From the NCBI GenBank assembly GCA_003220955.1, contig QHTW01000073.1, positions 1 to 11,296 on the forward strand: 11,296 nt of DNA, written 5' to 3'. The notes under the pieces are model-generated. The model ran no database searches and had not been told where the DNA came from. It saw only the letters and a list, made by a program, of their open reading frames with translations. Positions 1 through 8,739 of the stretch are shown here, piece after piece. Made by a program: the position numbers and the translations under genes. This DNA comes from Gemmatimonadota bacterium (GTDB lineage Bacteria; Gemmatimonadota; Gemmatimonadetes; Gemmatimonadales; GWC2-71-9). Position 1 is the first letter of the stretch. Each line of letters begins with the position of its first letter.

Positions 1-563
1 TCGAGGATGGGAGCTATCTCGCCAACCCGACCAACCGCTGCTTCTACTGCAAAACGGAGCTTTGGAGCCGGCTCGTGCCGCTGGCGCAAGAGCGCGGGCT
101 CGCGATCCTCTGCGACGGCACGAACTCCGACGATCTCCATGAGCATCGGCCGGGCAAAGCGGCGGGCGTGAATGCGGGCGTGCGGTCGCCGCTCGCCGAG
201 GTGGGACTTACGAAGGCGGAGATCCGCGCCGCGTCGCGCGAGCTCGGGTTGCCGACGTGGGATGTGCCCGCGGCGCCCTGTCTCTCGAGCCGCGTGCAGT
301 ACGGACTCACAATCACGCCGGCGCGCTTACGGCAGGTCGAGCAGGGCGAGGCGTTTCTGCGCGAGCTCGGTGTCAGGGGGGACCTGCGCCTCCGGCATCA
401 CGGCGAAATCGCACGCGTCGAAGTCGAGCCGTCCTGGATTCCGTGGATCGAGGCGCGGCGCGCGGCGATCACCGATCATCTCACCGCCCTTGGGTTCGCG
501 CGGGTGGAGATCGACCCACGCGGGTATCGCCGGGGGAGCCTGTTAGAGCGTTCGTCGCCCTGA
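1..563 (+). CDS. larE: LarE-type ATP-dependent sulfur transferase, 3' part (5' end outside window)
   Basis: LarE inserts sulfur into the pyridinium dicarboxylate precursor of the nickel-pincer nucleotide cofactor, used for example by lactate racemase. The reading frame is already open at base 3. The N-terminal PP-loop ATP site lies upstream of the window. The visible part has the family blocks NRCFYCKTEL, CDGTNSDDLHEHRPG, SPLAE, TKAEIRAASRELGLPTWD and PAAPCLSSR. Three cysteines are seen: a CxxC pair (codons at 39 and 48) and the cysteine of CLSSR (codon at 279). From family knowledge, the CLSSR cysteine aligns with the sacrificial cysteine of the Lactobacillus enzyme. Forms with three such cysteines hold a [4Fe-4S] cluster instead, so I infer this is the cluster type. 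The C-terminus (GYRRGSLLERSSP) is slightly longer than usual and runs into thpR in another frame. No larB or larC is visible. Confidence 0.9.
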   Translation, partial: EDGSYLANPTNRCFYCKTELWSRLVPLAQERGLAILCDGTNSDDLHEHRPGKAAGVNAGVRSPLAEVGLTKAEIRAASRELGLPTWDVPAAPCLSSRVQYGLTITPARLRQVEQGEAFLRELGVRGDLRLRHHGEIARVEVEPSWIPWIEARRAAITDHLTALGFARVEIDPRGYRRGSLLERSSP

Positions 564-1114
564 ATTTTCCGCAGGGCGTGCGCCGGGGGCTTTGGGACGC
601 GCTGGCGCCCCTGCGCCAGCGTCACGAGAAACTCCCGGTGAAGTGGGTTCGTCCCGAGAATATTCATCTGAGTCTCAAGTTCCTGGGCGAGGTCGAGGAG
701 ACGCGTGAGCCGGAGCTGCGCGCGGCGCTGAAGCAGGCGGCTGGTAGTCGCAGTGAGCCGCGACCCTTCGCGCTGCAGATCACCGGCTTCGGCGTGTTTC
801 CCGACTATCACCGTCCTCATGTCCTGTGGGCGGGCATCACACCGGAGCCGGGCCTCGAGCTGCTGCAGCACGAAGTCGAGCAGGCGTTCGCGCCGCTCGG
901 TTTTCCGACCGAAGCGCGGGCATTTCGCCCGCATGTCACACTGGGGCGCGCGGCGCGCGACGCCCGGCCGAGAGACTTCACTGGACTCGAAGCGATTCTC
1001 GCAGGTACCGACTTCGACGCAACCGTCACCGTGGCCGAAGTGGACCTGATGCAGAGCACACTCCAAAAGGATGGCCCGGTGTATCAGGTCAGATACCATG
1101 AACGGTTGTCTTAA
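542..1114 (+). CDS. thpR: RNA 2',3'-cyclic phosphodiesterase (2H phosphoesterase, ThpR/LigT family)
   Basis: This family hydrolyses 2',3'-cyclic phosphate ends of RNA to 2'-phosphate and was first known as 2'-5' RNA ligase. Both 2H motifs are present: HLSL at 665-676 and HVTL at 932-943, about 89 residues apart. Other family blocks are WVRPENIHLSLKFLGE, an FGVFP segment and a C-terminal LMQSTLQKDGPVYQV. Homology begins at RAFVALNFPQG, the expected first strand, giving about 190 residues, the normal family length. The start is unresolved: the codon at 542 is GTT, the nearest in-frame upstream start is GTG at 443, and GTG at 578 would delete the first strand. I give 542 as the start of homology. 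The frame overlaps the end of larE by about 20 bp and the next gene by 17 bp, so it probably belongs to the same operon. Function is well supported; the start is not. Confidence 0.87.
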   Translation, partial: VRAFVALNFPQGVRRGLWDALAPLRQRHEKLPVKWVRPENIHLSLKFLGEVEETREPELRAALKQAAGSRSEPRPFALQITGFGVFPDYHRPHVLWAGITPEPGLELLQHEVEQAFAPLGFPTEARAFRPHVTLGRAARDARPRDFTGLEAILAGTDFDATVTVAEVDLMQSTLQKDGPVYQVRYHERLS

Positions 1115-1769
1115 GGGCGCGCTCAAGCTCGGTTGCGCGATCGCCATCATCGGCGTACTCGCGCTGATCTGGTGGTTCCGCGAACCGATCATGCAAACGG
1201 GCGCGCGCTGGTTCGGCCGCTCGACCGCGTTGCCATCGACTGCCGACACGGCGGTGGGCGCGCCGACGCCGAAAGCGACGGCGTCGGGCCAGGCCAAGGT
1301 CGGCAATCTCCGGACCAGCGCCGGCCCCGATTCCGTAGTGCTCACGCCGAACGAGATGGCCTCCCTGATCGGTGCCGGAATCGATTGGAACGTGCGGAAA
1401 ATGTACGACTCGCTGCGGGTCGAGCTCCAGGAAGGCAAGCTGATCCTGCACGCCCGCCTCGAAACGCGCGTGCTCCCGCCGGGGACGCTGGGACCATTTG
1501 CCGGCATGTTCGGCGAGCGCGAGCCGCTCCGAATGGCCGGCACGGTCTCGATCGGGAAGCCGGGCACGGCACTCTACGACATCACCGAGATCAGTTTGCG
1601 CGGCATCGAGATTCCCGGCCCCTTTGTGAAGCAACTCACCAAGCAGATGGCCGGGGCGTCGACGAGCGGCGCGGTGCCCGTTAAGGTCGATCCGGCGGTG
1701 ACCGATGTGAAAGTGCACATGACCGGCGTCGTGCTCTACAAGAGACGGAGAGTGGGGCGGGCTCCATGA
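1098..1769 (+). CDS. Membrane-anchored protein of unknown function
   Basis: I do not recognise a family. The product of 223 residues begins with a short basic segment and one hydrophobic helix (about residues 8-27, GALKLGCAIAIIGVLALIWW). A Ala/Thr/Pro-rich linker follows, then a soluble domain from about residue 85. This suggests a protein tethered to the inner membrane with its domain outside the cytoplasm. The domain alternates charged and hydrophobic residues and looks beta-rich, with segments such as LRVELQEGKLILHARL, and ends in VVLYKRRRVGRAP. The pattern faintly recalls lipid-binding, LmeA-like proteins, but I cannot confirm that. I chose ATG at 1098 over ATG at 1071 because the earlier one has AAGG directly against it and would overlap thpR more. 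The stop overlaps the regulator start as ATGA (1766-1769), so the two are probably translationally coupled. Confidence 0.8.
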   Translation: MNGCLKGALKLGCAIAIIGVLALIWWFREPIMQTGARWFGRSTALPSTADTAVGAPTPKATASGQAKVGNLRTSAGPDSVVLTPNEMASLIGAGIDWNVRKMYDSLRVELQEGKLILHARLETRVLPPGTLGPFAGMFGEREPLRMAGTVSIGKPGTALYDITEISLRGIEIPGPFVKQLTKQMAGASTSGAVPVKVDPAVTDVKVHMTGVVLYKRRRVGRAP

Positions 1770-3178
1770 GTCCCCGGCGCGTCATGATCGTGGATGATGA
1801 AAAGGGGATCCGCGAAGCGCTGAAGCAGGTGCTCGAGTACGAGGAGATGGAGGTCCAGGCTTGTGCGTCTGGTCATGAGGCGATCCGCGTCTACCCCGAC
1901 TTCAAACCGCACCTCGTGTTCCTCGACGTAAAAATGGAAGGGTTGGACGGCCTGGAGACGCTGAAGCGCATCCGGGAGCTCGACGCTCGGGCACAGGTCG
2001 TGATGATCTCGGGGCACGGCACTATTCAGACGGCGGTCGAAGCGACGCAGCTGGGCGCCTACGATTTCCTCGAAAAACCGCTCGATACCGACCGCATCCT
2101 GCTGACGCTGCGCAACGCGTTGCAGCACGTCGTGCTGGTCAACGAAAACGTCCGCTTGAAACAGGAAGTCCGGGCCCAATACGAGATCGTGGGGTCGAGC
2201 AAGGCGATTCGGCAGGTCATCGGCTTGATCGAGAAAGTCGCGCCTACGCCGGCGCGGGTGCTGATCTCGGGCGAGAACGGCACTGGCAAAGAGCTTGTGG
2301 CGCGCGCCATCCATGCGCTCAGCCCGCACGCCTCCGGCCCATTCATCGAGGTCAATTGCGCGGCCATCCCCACGGAGCTGATCGAAAGTGAGCTCTTCGG
2401 CCACATGAAGGGGAGCTTCACCGGCGCGTTCGCCGACCGCGCCGGCAAGTTCGAGCTCGCCGACGGTGGGACGTTGTTTCTCGACGAAATCGGCGACATG
2501 AGTCTCTCGGCGCAGGCCAAGGTGCTGCGCGCGCTCCAGGAAGGCGTGATTTCCCGCGTCGGCTCGGGGAGGGCGCTGCCCGTGGACGTGCGTGTGATCG
2601 CGGCGACGAACAAGAACCTGGGCGCGGAAATCGAGCAGGGGCGTTTCCGCGAGGACCTGCTGCACCGGCTCAATGTCATTCCGATCCACGTGCCGCCGTT
2701 GCGCGAGCGCCGCGCCGACGTCGCGCAGCTCGTTGCCCACTTCACCGCCGAGCTGACGAAGGAAGGTGTGCCGTCGAAGGAGTTCGAGGCGCCCGCGGTC
2801 GAGCGGCTCACCGCGCACGACTGGCCGGGCAACATTCGCGAGCTCAAGAACGCGGTCGAACGCCTGCTCATCCTCGCATCCGGTCCCGCCGTGACGCAAA
2901 GCGACGTCGAACGGCTCGTGGGGCAAGAGGAGGGAGGGGGGGGACGAGGGAAGGGGACGGCCGGTGGCGCTGGTGGCGGTGACGCGGCCTGGTTGCGCGC
3001 CGCAACGTTCGAAGAATTCAAGCAGTCGGCGGAGCGCGCGTTCCTGCTCGGCAAGTTACAGGAGAACGACTGGAACGTCTCGGAGACCGCGCGCACATTG
3101 CAGATGCCGCGCAGCAATCTCTACAAGAAGATCGAGCGCTATGGGCTGTCGCGCGGTGGAGACGGAGGAGTCCAGTGA
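1766..3178 (+). CDS. NtrC-family sigma-54-dependent response regulator (NtrX-like)
   Basis: This is a 470-residue activator with three domains. The receiver domain (about 1-120) has the acidic pair D10-D11, phospho-acceptor D54 (VFLDVKM), S82 and K104. The AAA+ domain (about 140-375) has Walker A GENGTGKE (K175), Walker B TLFLDEIGD (D240-E241) and the sigma-54 contact loop as GSFTGA (216-221) rather than GAFTGA, a variant I recall from NtrX-like proteins. The C-terminal Fis-type helix-turn-helix is at about 434-463 (VSETARTLQMPRSNLYKKI). By family knowledge, phosphorylation drives ATP-dependent opening of sigma-54 promoters. A Gly-rich linker at about 388-410 joins the AAA+ and DNA-binding domains and contains a run of eight G. 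No sensor kinase is adjacent, so its partner and targets are unknown. The start overlaps the upstream stop as ATGA, and the stop overlaps the next start as GTGA. Confidence 0.95.
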   Translation: MSPRRVMIVDDEKGIREALKQVLEYEEMEVQACASGHEAIRVYPDFKPHLVFLDVKMEGLDGLETLKRIRELDARAQVVMISGHGTIQTAVEATQLGAYDFLEKPLDTDRILLTLRNALQHVVLVNENVRLKQEVRAQYEIVGSSKAIRQVIGLIEKVAPTPARVLISGENGTGKELVARAIHALSPHASGPFIEVNCAAIPTELIESELFGHMKGSFTGAFADRAGKFELADGGTLFLDEIGDMSLSAQAKVLRALQEGVISRVGSGRALPVDVRVIAATNKNLGAEIEQGRFREDLLHRLNVIPIHVPPLRERRADVAQLVAHFTAELTKEGVPSKEFEAPAVERLTAHDWPGNIRELKNAVERLLILASGPAVTQSDVERLVGQEEGGGGRGKGTAGGAGGGDAAWLRAATFEEFKQSAERAFLLGKLQENDWNVSETARTLQMPRSNLYKKIERYGLSRGGDGGVQ

Positions 3179-3675
3179 AGGAGAAGGAGCAGGAGAAGGA
3201 TCAGAAAGATCGCGATTGGGATCGCGAGATGCGTGAGGTGGACCGGCTGCTCGCGAAGCTGCCGGAGGCCGATCCGACGCTCGGCCGCGGCGTGCCGACG
3301 GTGCCGGTCTCGCCGCGTGCCGCGGTCGGCGGCGCCGCAGCCTCGGGAGGTTTCCAGCCCACCGGCCCGGCCCGCGGACGCGCCTGGCTCACCACGTGGA
3401 TGCGTGTCGGTCTCGGTCTCGCGTTGGGCGTGGGGATGCTCGTGTGGCCGTACACGCACGCGTGCGGCCTCAAGCTCGTGTTCTATCTTATCGGCGCGAC
3501 GGCGGTGACGGTCGGCGGAGTGTGGAGTGCCCTGACCTCGTGGAAACGGCGGCTCGGCATTGCGCACACACTCTCGATCATTCTGATTATCTGGGGCCTC
3601 GGGCTGGCCGGTCGCCAGCTGCTGCCGCGCCTCTACGGGAAGACGCCGATTCCATTCTTCTGTCTTGCACCCTGA
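3175..3675 (+). CDS. Small multi-pass membrane protein of unknown function
   Basis: I do not recognise this 166-residue protein. It has a highly charged N-terminus rich in Lys, Glu, Asp and Arg (residues 1-30), probably a short amphipathic helix (EMREVDRLLAKLP). A Pro/Ala/Gly-rich linker (about 31-70) follows, then three likely transmembrane helices at about 78-95, 100-120 and 130-148, and a short basic tail. The start is GTG at 3175, overlapping the regulator stop by 4 bp. It is preceded by a strong GGAGGAG ribosome binding site at 3164-3170 that lies inside the regulator gene. The tight coupling to the sigma-54 regulator suggests shared expression, but there is no evidence for a shared function. 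Confidence 0.8.
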   Translation: MKEKEQEKDQKDRDWDREMREVDRLLAKLPEADPTLGRGVPTVPVSPRAAVGGAAASGGFQPTGPARGRAWLTTWMRVGLGLALGVGMLVWPYTHACGLKLVFYLIGATAVTVGGVWSALTSWKRRLGIAHTLSIILIIWGLGLAGRQLLPRLYGKTPIPFFCLAP

Positions 3676-3680
3676 GATCC

Positions 3681-5180
3681 ATGCTTCCTGAATTCAAGAA
3701 TTTCATCGCCGGCGATTGGGTCGTGCCCTCGACGGGCGAATATTTCGAGAATCGTAACCCCGCGGACTGGAACGACATCATCGGCCGGTTCCCGCGCGCG
3801 GGGCCGGATGACGTGAAGCGCGCGATCGCGTCGGCCAAACGCGGCTTCGCGGAGTGGTCCAAGACGCCCGCGCCAATTCGCGGGCAGGTGCTGCAGCGCG
3901 TCGGCCAGCTGCTCGTGGAACGCAAAGACGCCATCGCGCGCGCGATGACGCGCGAAATGGGCAAGGTGCTCGCCGAGACTGGCGGTGACGTGCAGGAGGG
4001 GATCGACACCGCGTTCTACGCCGCCACCGAGGGCCGCCGCCTGTTCGGTCGAGTCGTGCCGTCGGAGCTGCGGAATAAGTGGGCGATGAGTTATCGCCGC
4101 CCCATCGGCATCGCGGGGCTCATCACGCCGTTCAACTTCCCGCTCGCGATTCCGACGTGGAAGATGTTTCCGGCGCTGCTGTGCGGAAACGCCGTGATCT
4201 TCAAGCCCGCCGAAGACGTGCCGCACACCGCGCACCTGCTCGTCGAAATTCTGCTCGAAGCCGGGTTGCCGCCTGACGTCATCCAGCTGGTCCACGGCCA
4301 GGGCTCGGTGGTCGGCCGCGCATTGGTGGAGCATCCCGACGTGCCGGTCATTTCATTCACCGGCTCGACCGAAACGGGGTCCGCGATCGGCGCGACCTGC
4401 GGCAAGATGCACAAGCGGCTGTCGCTCGAGATGGGCGGGAAGAACGCGATGATCGTGATGGACGACGCCGACCTGGATCTCGCACTCGACGGCGTGCTGT
4501 GGGGTGCCTTCGGGACGACGGGGCAGCGGTGTACGGCGACCAGCCGGCTGATCCTGCACGCCAAGATTCACGACCGGTTCGTCCAGACGCTCACCGACCG
4601 TGCCGCGAAGCTGCGCCTCGGTCCCGGCCTCGACGCCAAGACGGAGGTCGGTCCGCTGATTCACGAGGAGGCGCGGCAGAAGGTGGCCGAGTACATCGAC
4701 ATCGCCAAGAAGGAAGGCGCCAGCGTCGCGCTCGGCGGGAAAATTCCGCAAGGGGACAAGCGGCTCGAGTGCGGCTGGTTTTACGAGCCCACGGTGCTCA
4801 CCGGCGTGAAGCCGGGGATGCGGGTCGAGCAGGAGGAGATCTTTGGTCCGGTCCTCGCCGTCTTAAGGGCCAAGGATCTTCCGAATGCGATCCGGATCAA
4901 TAACGACGTGAAATACGGGCTCTCGAGCTCCCTCTACACGCGCGACGTCAACGGCGCGTTCCAGGCGATGACCGACCTCGACACCGGCATCACGTACGTC
5001 AACGCGCCGACGATCGGCGCCGAGGCGCATTTGCCGTTTGGCGGCGTGAAGCAGACCGGCAACGGGCATCGCGAGGGTGGATGGGAGGTCTACGATTTCT
5101 ACTCCGAGACGAAGACGATCTACGTCGACTTCTCCGGCCACCTCCAGCGGGCGCAGATCGACACGGAATTCGACCCTTGA
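3681..5180 (+). CDS. NAD(P)-dependent aldehyde dehydrogenase
   Basis: The enzyme oxidises an aldehyde to a carboxylate using NAD(P). Its 499 residues match full family length. Catalytic features are the oxyanion Asn N152 (PFNFP), cofactor-binding K175 (FKPAED), general base E250 (LEMGGKN) and nucleophile C284 (GQRCTATSR). The C-terminal EEIFGPVL and PFGGVKQTGNGHREGG blocks are also typical. The GNGHREGG ending and the overall pattern resemble the ALDH7-like or semialdehyde dehydrogenase branch (aminoadipate, ketoglutarate or succinate semialdehyde), but sequence alone does not fix the substrate. The start ATG at 3681 lies 5 bp after the preceding stop and begins at the expected MLPEFKNFIAGDW. 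No clear Shine-Dalgarno is seen, so translation may depend on coupling. It appears to be the last gene of the first cluster. Confidence 0.95.
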   Translation: MLPEFKNFIAGDWVVPSTGEYFENRNPADWNDIIGRFPRAGPDDVKRAIASAKRGFAEWSKTPAPIRGQVLQRVGQLLVERKDAIARAMTREMGKVLAETGGDVQEGIDTAFYAATEGRRLFGRVVPSELRNKWAMSYRRPIGIAGLITPFNFPLAIPTWKMFPALLCGNAVIFKPAEDVPHTAHLLVEILLEAGLPPDVIQLVHGQGSVVGRALVEHPDVPVISFTGSTETGSAIGATCGKMHKRLSLEMGGKNAMIVMDDADLDLALDGVLWGAFGTTGQRCTATSRLILHAKIHDRFVQTLTDRAAKLRLGPGLDAKTEVGPLIHEEARQKVAEYIDIAKKEGASVALGGKIPQGDKRLECGWFYEPTVLTGVKPGMRVEQEEIFGPVLAVLRAKDLPNAIRINNDVKYGLSSSLYTRDVNGAFQAMTDLDTGITYVNAPTIGAEAHLPFGGVKQTGNGHREGGWEVYDFYSETKTIYVDFSGHLQRAQIDTEFDP

Positions 5181-5244
5181 CGGCAGAGGGACCGGAGGGC
5201 TAGAGTACCCTTACAACTGAAGACTCGTGGTCATTTGCCGCGTA

Positions 5245-5274
5245 TTGCCGCCACGTTAAACAAGGTGCTAAAAA
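5245..5274 (+). promoter_or_regulatory. Weak sigma-70 promoter candidate upstream of panB
   Basis: TTGCCG (5245-5250) and TAAAAA (5269-5274) are separated by 18 bp. Each matches 4 of 6 consensus positions. It is the best pair I found in the 175-bp gap between the aldehyde dehydrogenase gene and panB, where the second operon would need a promoter. The match is weak and could be chance. Confidence 0.25.
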
Positions 5275-5315
5275 GCGAATCGCCCGCGGCTTGCTCGACG
5301 GGCGATGATTGTTTT
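5270..5315 (+). terminator. Hairpin with T-rich tail between aldehyde dehydrogenase gene and panB
   Basis: ATCGCCCG (5279-5286) pairs perfectly with CGGGCGAT (5299-5306) around a 12-nt loop. A run of five A (5270-5274) precedes it and GATTGTTTT (5307-5315) follows. The A and T tracts make it look usable in both directions. It most likely ends the first transcription unit. An attenuator for panB is less likely, because the only promoter candidate would start transcription near 5282, inside the hairpin. No folding energy was calculated. Confidence 0.45.
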
Positions 5316-5355
5316 CGGGAATCGCTTTCTCGCGGCGCTTACGCCGGAGGTTGCG

Positions 5356-6236
5356 ATGACCGCCCGCAAAGTCACAGTCGCCACGTTGTCCGCGTTGAAA
5401 GCCCGGAACGAGAAGGCCGTGTTTGTCACGGCATACGACTACCCAACGGCGACATTCGCCGATCGCGCGGGTGTCGACATGATGCTCGTCGGCGATTCCG
5501 CCGCGATGACGATGCTGGGCCTGCCGAGCACGCTGCAAATCGGACTTGACGAAATGCTGGTCTTCATCAAAGCCGTGACGCGAGCCGCGAAGCACGCCTT
5601 CGTCGTGGGCGATTTGGCGTTCCTTTCCTACCAACCCTCCGATGCAACGGCCATTCGGAGTGCAGGTGCCTTCATAGCGGCCGGCTGCGACGCGGTGAAG
5701 TGTGAAGGGGGAAGCCGTGTCGCACGCCGCGTCCGCGCGATGGTGGATGCCGGCATCGCGGTGATGGGACACCTGGGCCTCACGCCGCAAAGTATTGGAC
5801 AGCTCGGCGGCTACCGTGTGCAGGGCAAGTGCCTCGCGGCCGCCGAACGGTTGCTGCGCGATGCCGAAGCGCTCGAGCGCGCGGGCGCCTTCTCGATTCT
5901 CCTGGAAGCGGTTCCCGCCGAGACCGCGGCGTTCGTGCGCGAGCGTATCGGGGTGCTCGTGTATGGGATCGGGGCCGGTCCGCACGTGGACGGGCAGCTC
6001 GTCATCTCGCATGACCTGCTGGGCAACTTCGTTGGCGAGATCGCCCCGCGGTTCGTGAGGCGGTATGCCGAGGTAGGCGCACAGGTGGAGCGCGCGTTCA
6101 GCGAGTACGCGCGTGACGTCCGCGCCGGCGTCTTTCCCGGTCCGGAACATTGCTACCAAATCGACGCGGCCGACGAGGCGCTGATCCGCGCGGCTCGGCA
6201 AACGCCGGCACCGGCGATCGGTGCGGGGGCCGCGCG

Positions 6237-6240
<4 letters not shown>
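5356..6240 (+). CDS. panB: 3-methyl-2-oxobutanoate hydroxymethyltransferase (ketopantoate hydroxymethyltransferase)
   Basis: PanB transfers a hydroxymethyl group from 5,10-methylenetetrahydrofolate to 2-oxoisovalerate, the first committed step of pantothenate and CoA synthesis. The 294-residue barrel protein shows VTAYDYPTA, MLVGDSAAM, VVGDLAFLSYQ, DAVKCEGG, MGHLGLTPQS, GGYRVQG, the catalytic ILLEAVP and GIGAGPHVDGQ. D47, D86, E117 and E184 align with the E. coli metal-binding and catalytic residues D45, D84, E114 and E181. The GAGPHVDGQ segment has His-Val where most homologues have Asp-Cys or similar, a minor variation. I chose ATG at 5356 because GGAGG (5346-5350) lies 5 bp upstream and the protein begins at the conserved RKVTVATL; an in-frame ATG at 5305 lacks such a site. 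The stop overlaps thrC as ATGA. No panC or panD is in view. Confidence 0.95.
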
Positions 6241-7489
<1,249 letters not shown>

Positions 7490-7493
<4 letters not shown>

Positions 7494-8464
7494 CCGCGCG
7501 CGTTCGCGTGCCCGCGAGCTCGAGCAATCTCGGCGCGGGCTTCGACTGCGTCGGCGTCGCGATCGACCGCTGGCTCGTCGCGTCCGTGACGCTCGACAGG
7601 TCGGGTGGGGGGGGCTTCTCGATCCGTCGGCACGGGAAACTGAGCGCCGTCAAGGTTCGGCCCGATCAAGATCTCTTCACTCGGGGGTTCCGCGCCGCAT
7701 GCGCCGCCGGCGGCGGCGTCACACCCGTGGGCGTGACGATCGACGCCACCTCCGACATTCCGGTCGGTTGTGGTCTCGGCTCCTCAGCGGCGGCAATCGT
7801 GGCCGGCGCCCTGCTCGCGGATGCCGCGCTGGGATTGGGTCTGTCGCGCGCTCGGGTCCTGGAGATCGGCACCACGATCGAGGGGCATCCCGACAACATC
7901 GCGCCGGCCATCTACGGTGGCGCCGTGTTGAGCGTGCGGACGCCGGCGGGACTCGTGTCGACGTCGCTGAGCGTCGCTGACGGCCTCGAGCTGCTGCTCG
8001 TGGTCCCGCCCTTCCCCTCCGATACGAAGGCCGCGCGCGCCGTGCTGCCGAGGACATTGCCACATTGCGACGCGGTATCGGCGGCGAGTCGAGCGGCGGC
8101 GCTGGTGCAGGGATTGTCGTCCGGCGACGGCGCGCTGCTCGCCGCGGCGCTCGACGACGTGCTGCATGTGCCGTTCCGGCGCGGGCGGATTCCGGGCTAC
8201 GATGCGGTCGTCGCAGCGGCGCAAAACGCCGGGGCGTTCGGCGCCACGTTGTCGGGTGCCGGTTCGGCAATCGTTGCAATCGCGCCGCGCGAGCGGTCCG
8301 CTGGAGTCGGTGCCGCCATGATCGCGGCGTGGCGCGAAATTGGCATTGAGGCCGAATTGATCAAGTGCGTGAGTACCGTCGCGGGTGCAACGGTCGCGGC
8401 CTCCCCGCGTACCGCGCACCACGCACCATTCACGATTCATCCCGTTTCCACGGAGTTATCATGA
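7490..8464 (+). CDS. thrB: Homoserine kinase (GHMP family)
   Basis: ThrB phosphorylates L-homoserine with ATP to give O-phosphohomoserine, the substrate of the preceding gene product. The 324-residue protein has the three GHMP motifs: motif 1 VRVPASSSNLGAGFDCVG near the N-terminus, ATP loop PVGCGLGSSAA (G95-S99 core) and motif 3 GATLSGAGSAIVAI near the C-terminus. The EGHPDNIAPAIYGG block is typical of homoserine kinases within GHMP enzymes. A run of eight G at 7607-7614 encodes a Gly stretch (SGGGGF) near residue 40, where a slip would destroy the frame. The start ATG at 7490 overlaps the thrC stop by 4 bp. The stop overlaps the next gene's start by 4 bp, which ties threonine synthesis to the sulfur-carrier pair. 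Confidence 0.95.
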
Positions 8465-8736
8465 GCGTTACCCTGCAACTGCCCGCCGTGCTCGCCAAGC
8501 TGGCTGACGGCCGGCGTTCTCTCGAAGCCCAAGGTGCGACGTTGGGCGATGTCGTCGCCGACGTCGCAACTCGATTCCCCGGGCTGGCGCCGCGGCTCCG
8601 CGATGCCGCCGGCCAGCCCTATCCCTTTGTGACGTTCTACGTGAACGACGACGACGCCAGACTCCAGGGCGGATTTGCGGCGAGCGTGCGGGACGGCGAT
8701 GAGATCATCATCGTCCCCGCCATCGCAGGAGGTTGA
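8461..8736 (+). CDS. cysO: CysO/MoaD-like ubiquitin-fold sulfur-carrier protein
   Basis: This is a 91-residue beta-grasp protein ending in AIAGG, the di-glycine tail needed for C-terminal adenylation and thiocarboxylation. Segments FVTFYVNDDDARLQGGF and DGDEIIIVPAIAGG closely resemble mycobacterial CysO as I remember it (FVNIYVNDEDVRF, ILPAVAGG). In mycobacteria the thiocarboxylate is the sulfur donor to O-phosphoserine in cysteine synthesis. The activating enzyme is the next gene. Ribosome binding site GGAG (8452-8455) precedes ATG 8461, which overlaps the thrB stop as ATGA. The last Gly codons overlap the AGGAGG Shine-Dalgarno of the downstream gene. It could instead supply sulfur for molybdopterin or thiamin, but the CysO-like tail makes the amino-acid role more likely. 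No cysM-like or Mec-like protease gene is in the window. Confidence 0.88.
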   Translation: MSVTLQLPAVLAKLADGRRSLEAQGATLGDVVADVATRFPGLAPRLRDAAGQPYPFVTFYVNDDDARLQGGFAASVRDGDEIIIVPAIAGG

Positions 8737-8739
8737 GCG

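Noticed and set aside
536..563. Programmed -1 frameshift joining LarE to ThpR in one polypeptide.
   Set aside because: The frame offset is right, but there is no slippery heptamer in the overlap and both families are normally separate proteins of these lengths.
1736..2926. Long open frame on the - strand opposite the response regulator (also similar ones at 8437-9522 and 5200-6201).
   Set aside because: These are antisense shadows typical of GC-rich genes. Their translations are rich in Arg, His and Asp with no known motifs, and the + strand genes have complete conserved domains.
1108..4870. Repeated 11-mer GTCTTAAGGGC at 1108 and 4860.
   Set aside because: Several such repeats are expected by chance in a window this long, and both copies are inside coding sequence.
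5305..5355. Upstream in-frame ATG as the panB start, adding 17 residues.
   Set aside because: It overlaps the hairpin and has no ribosome binding site, while ATG 5356 has GGAGG at the right distance and matches the family N-terminus.
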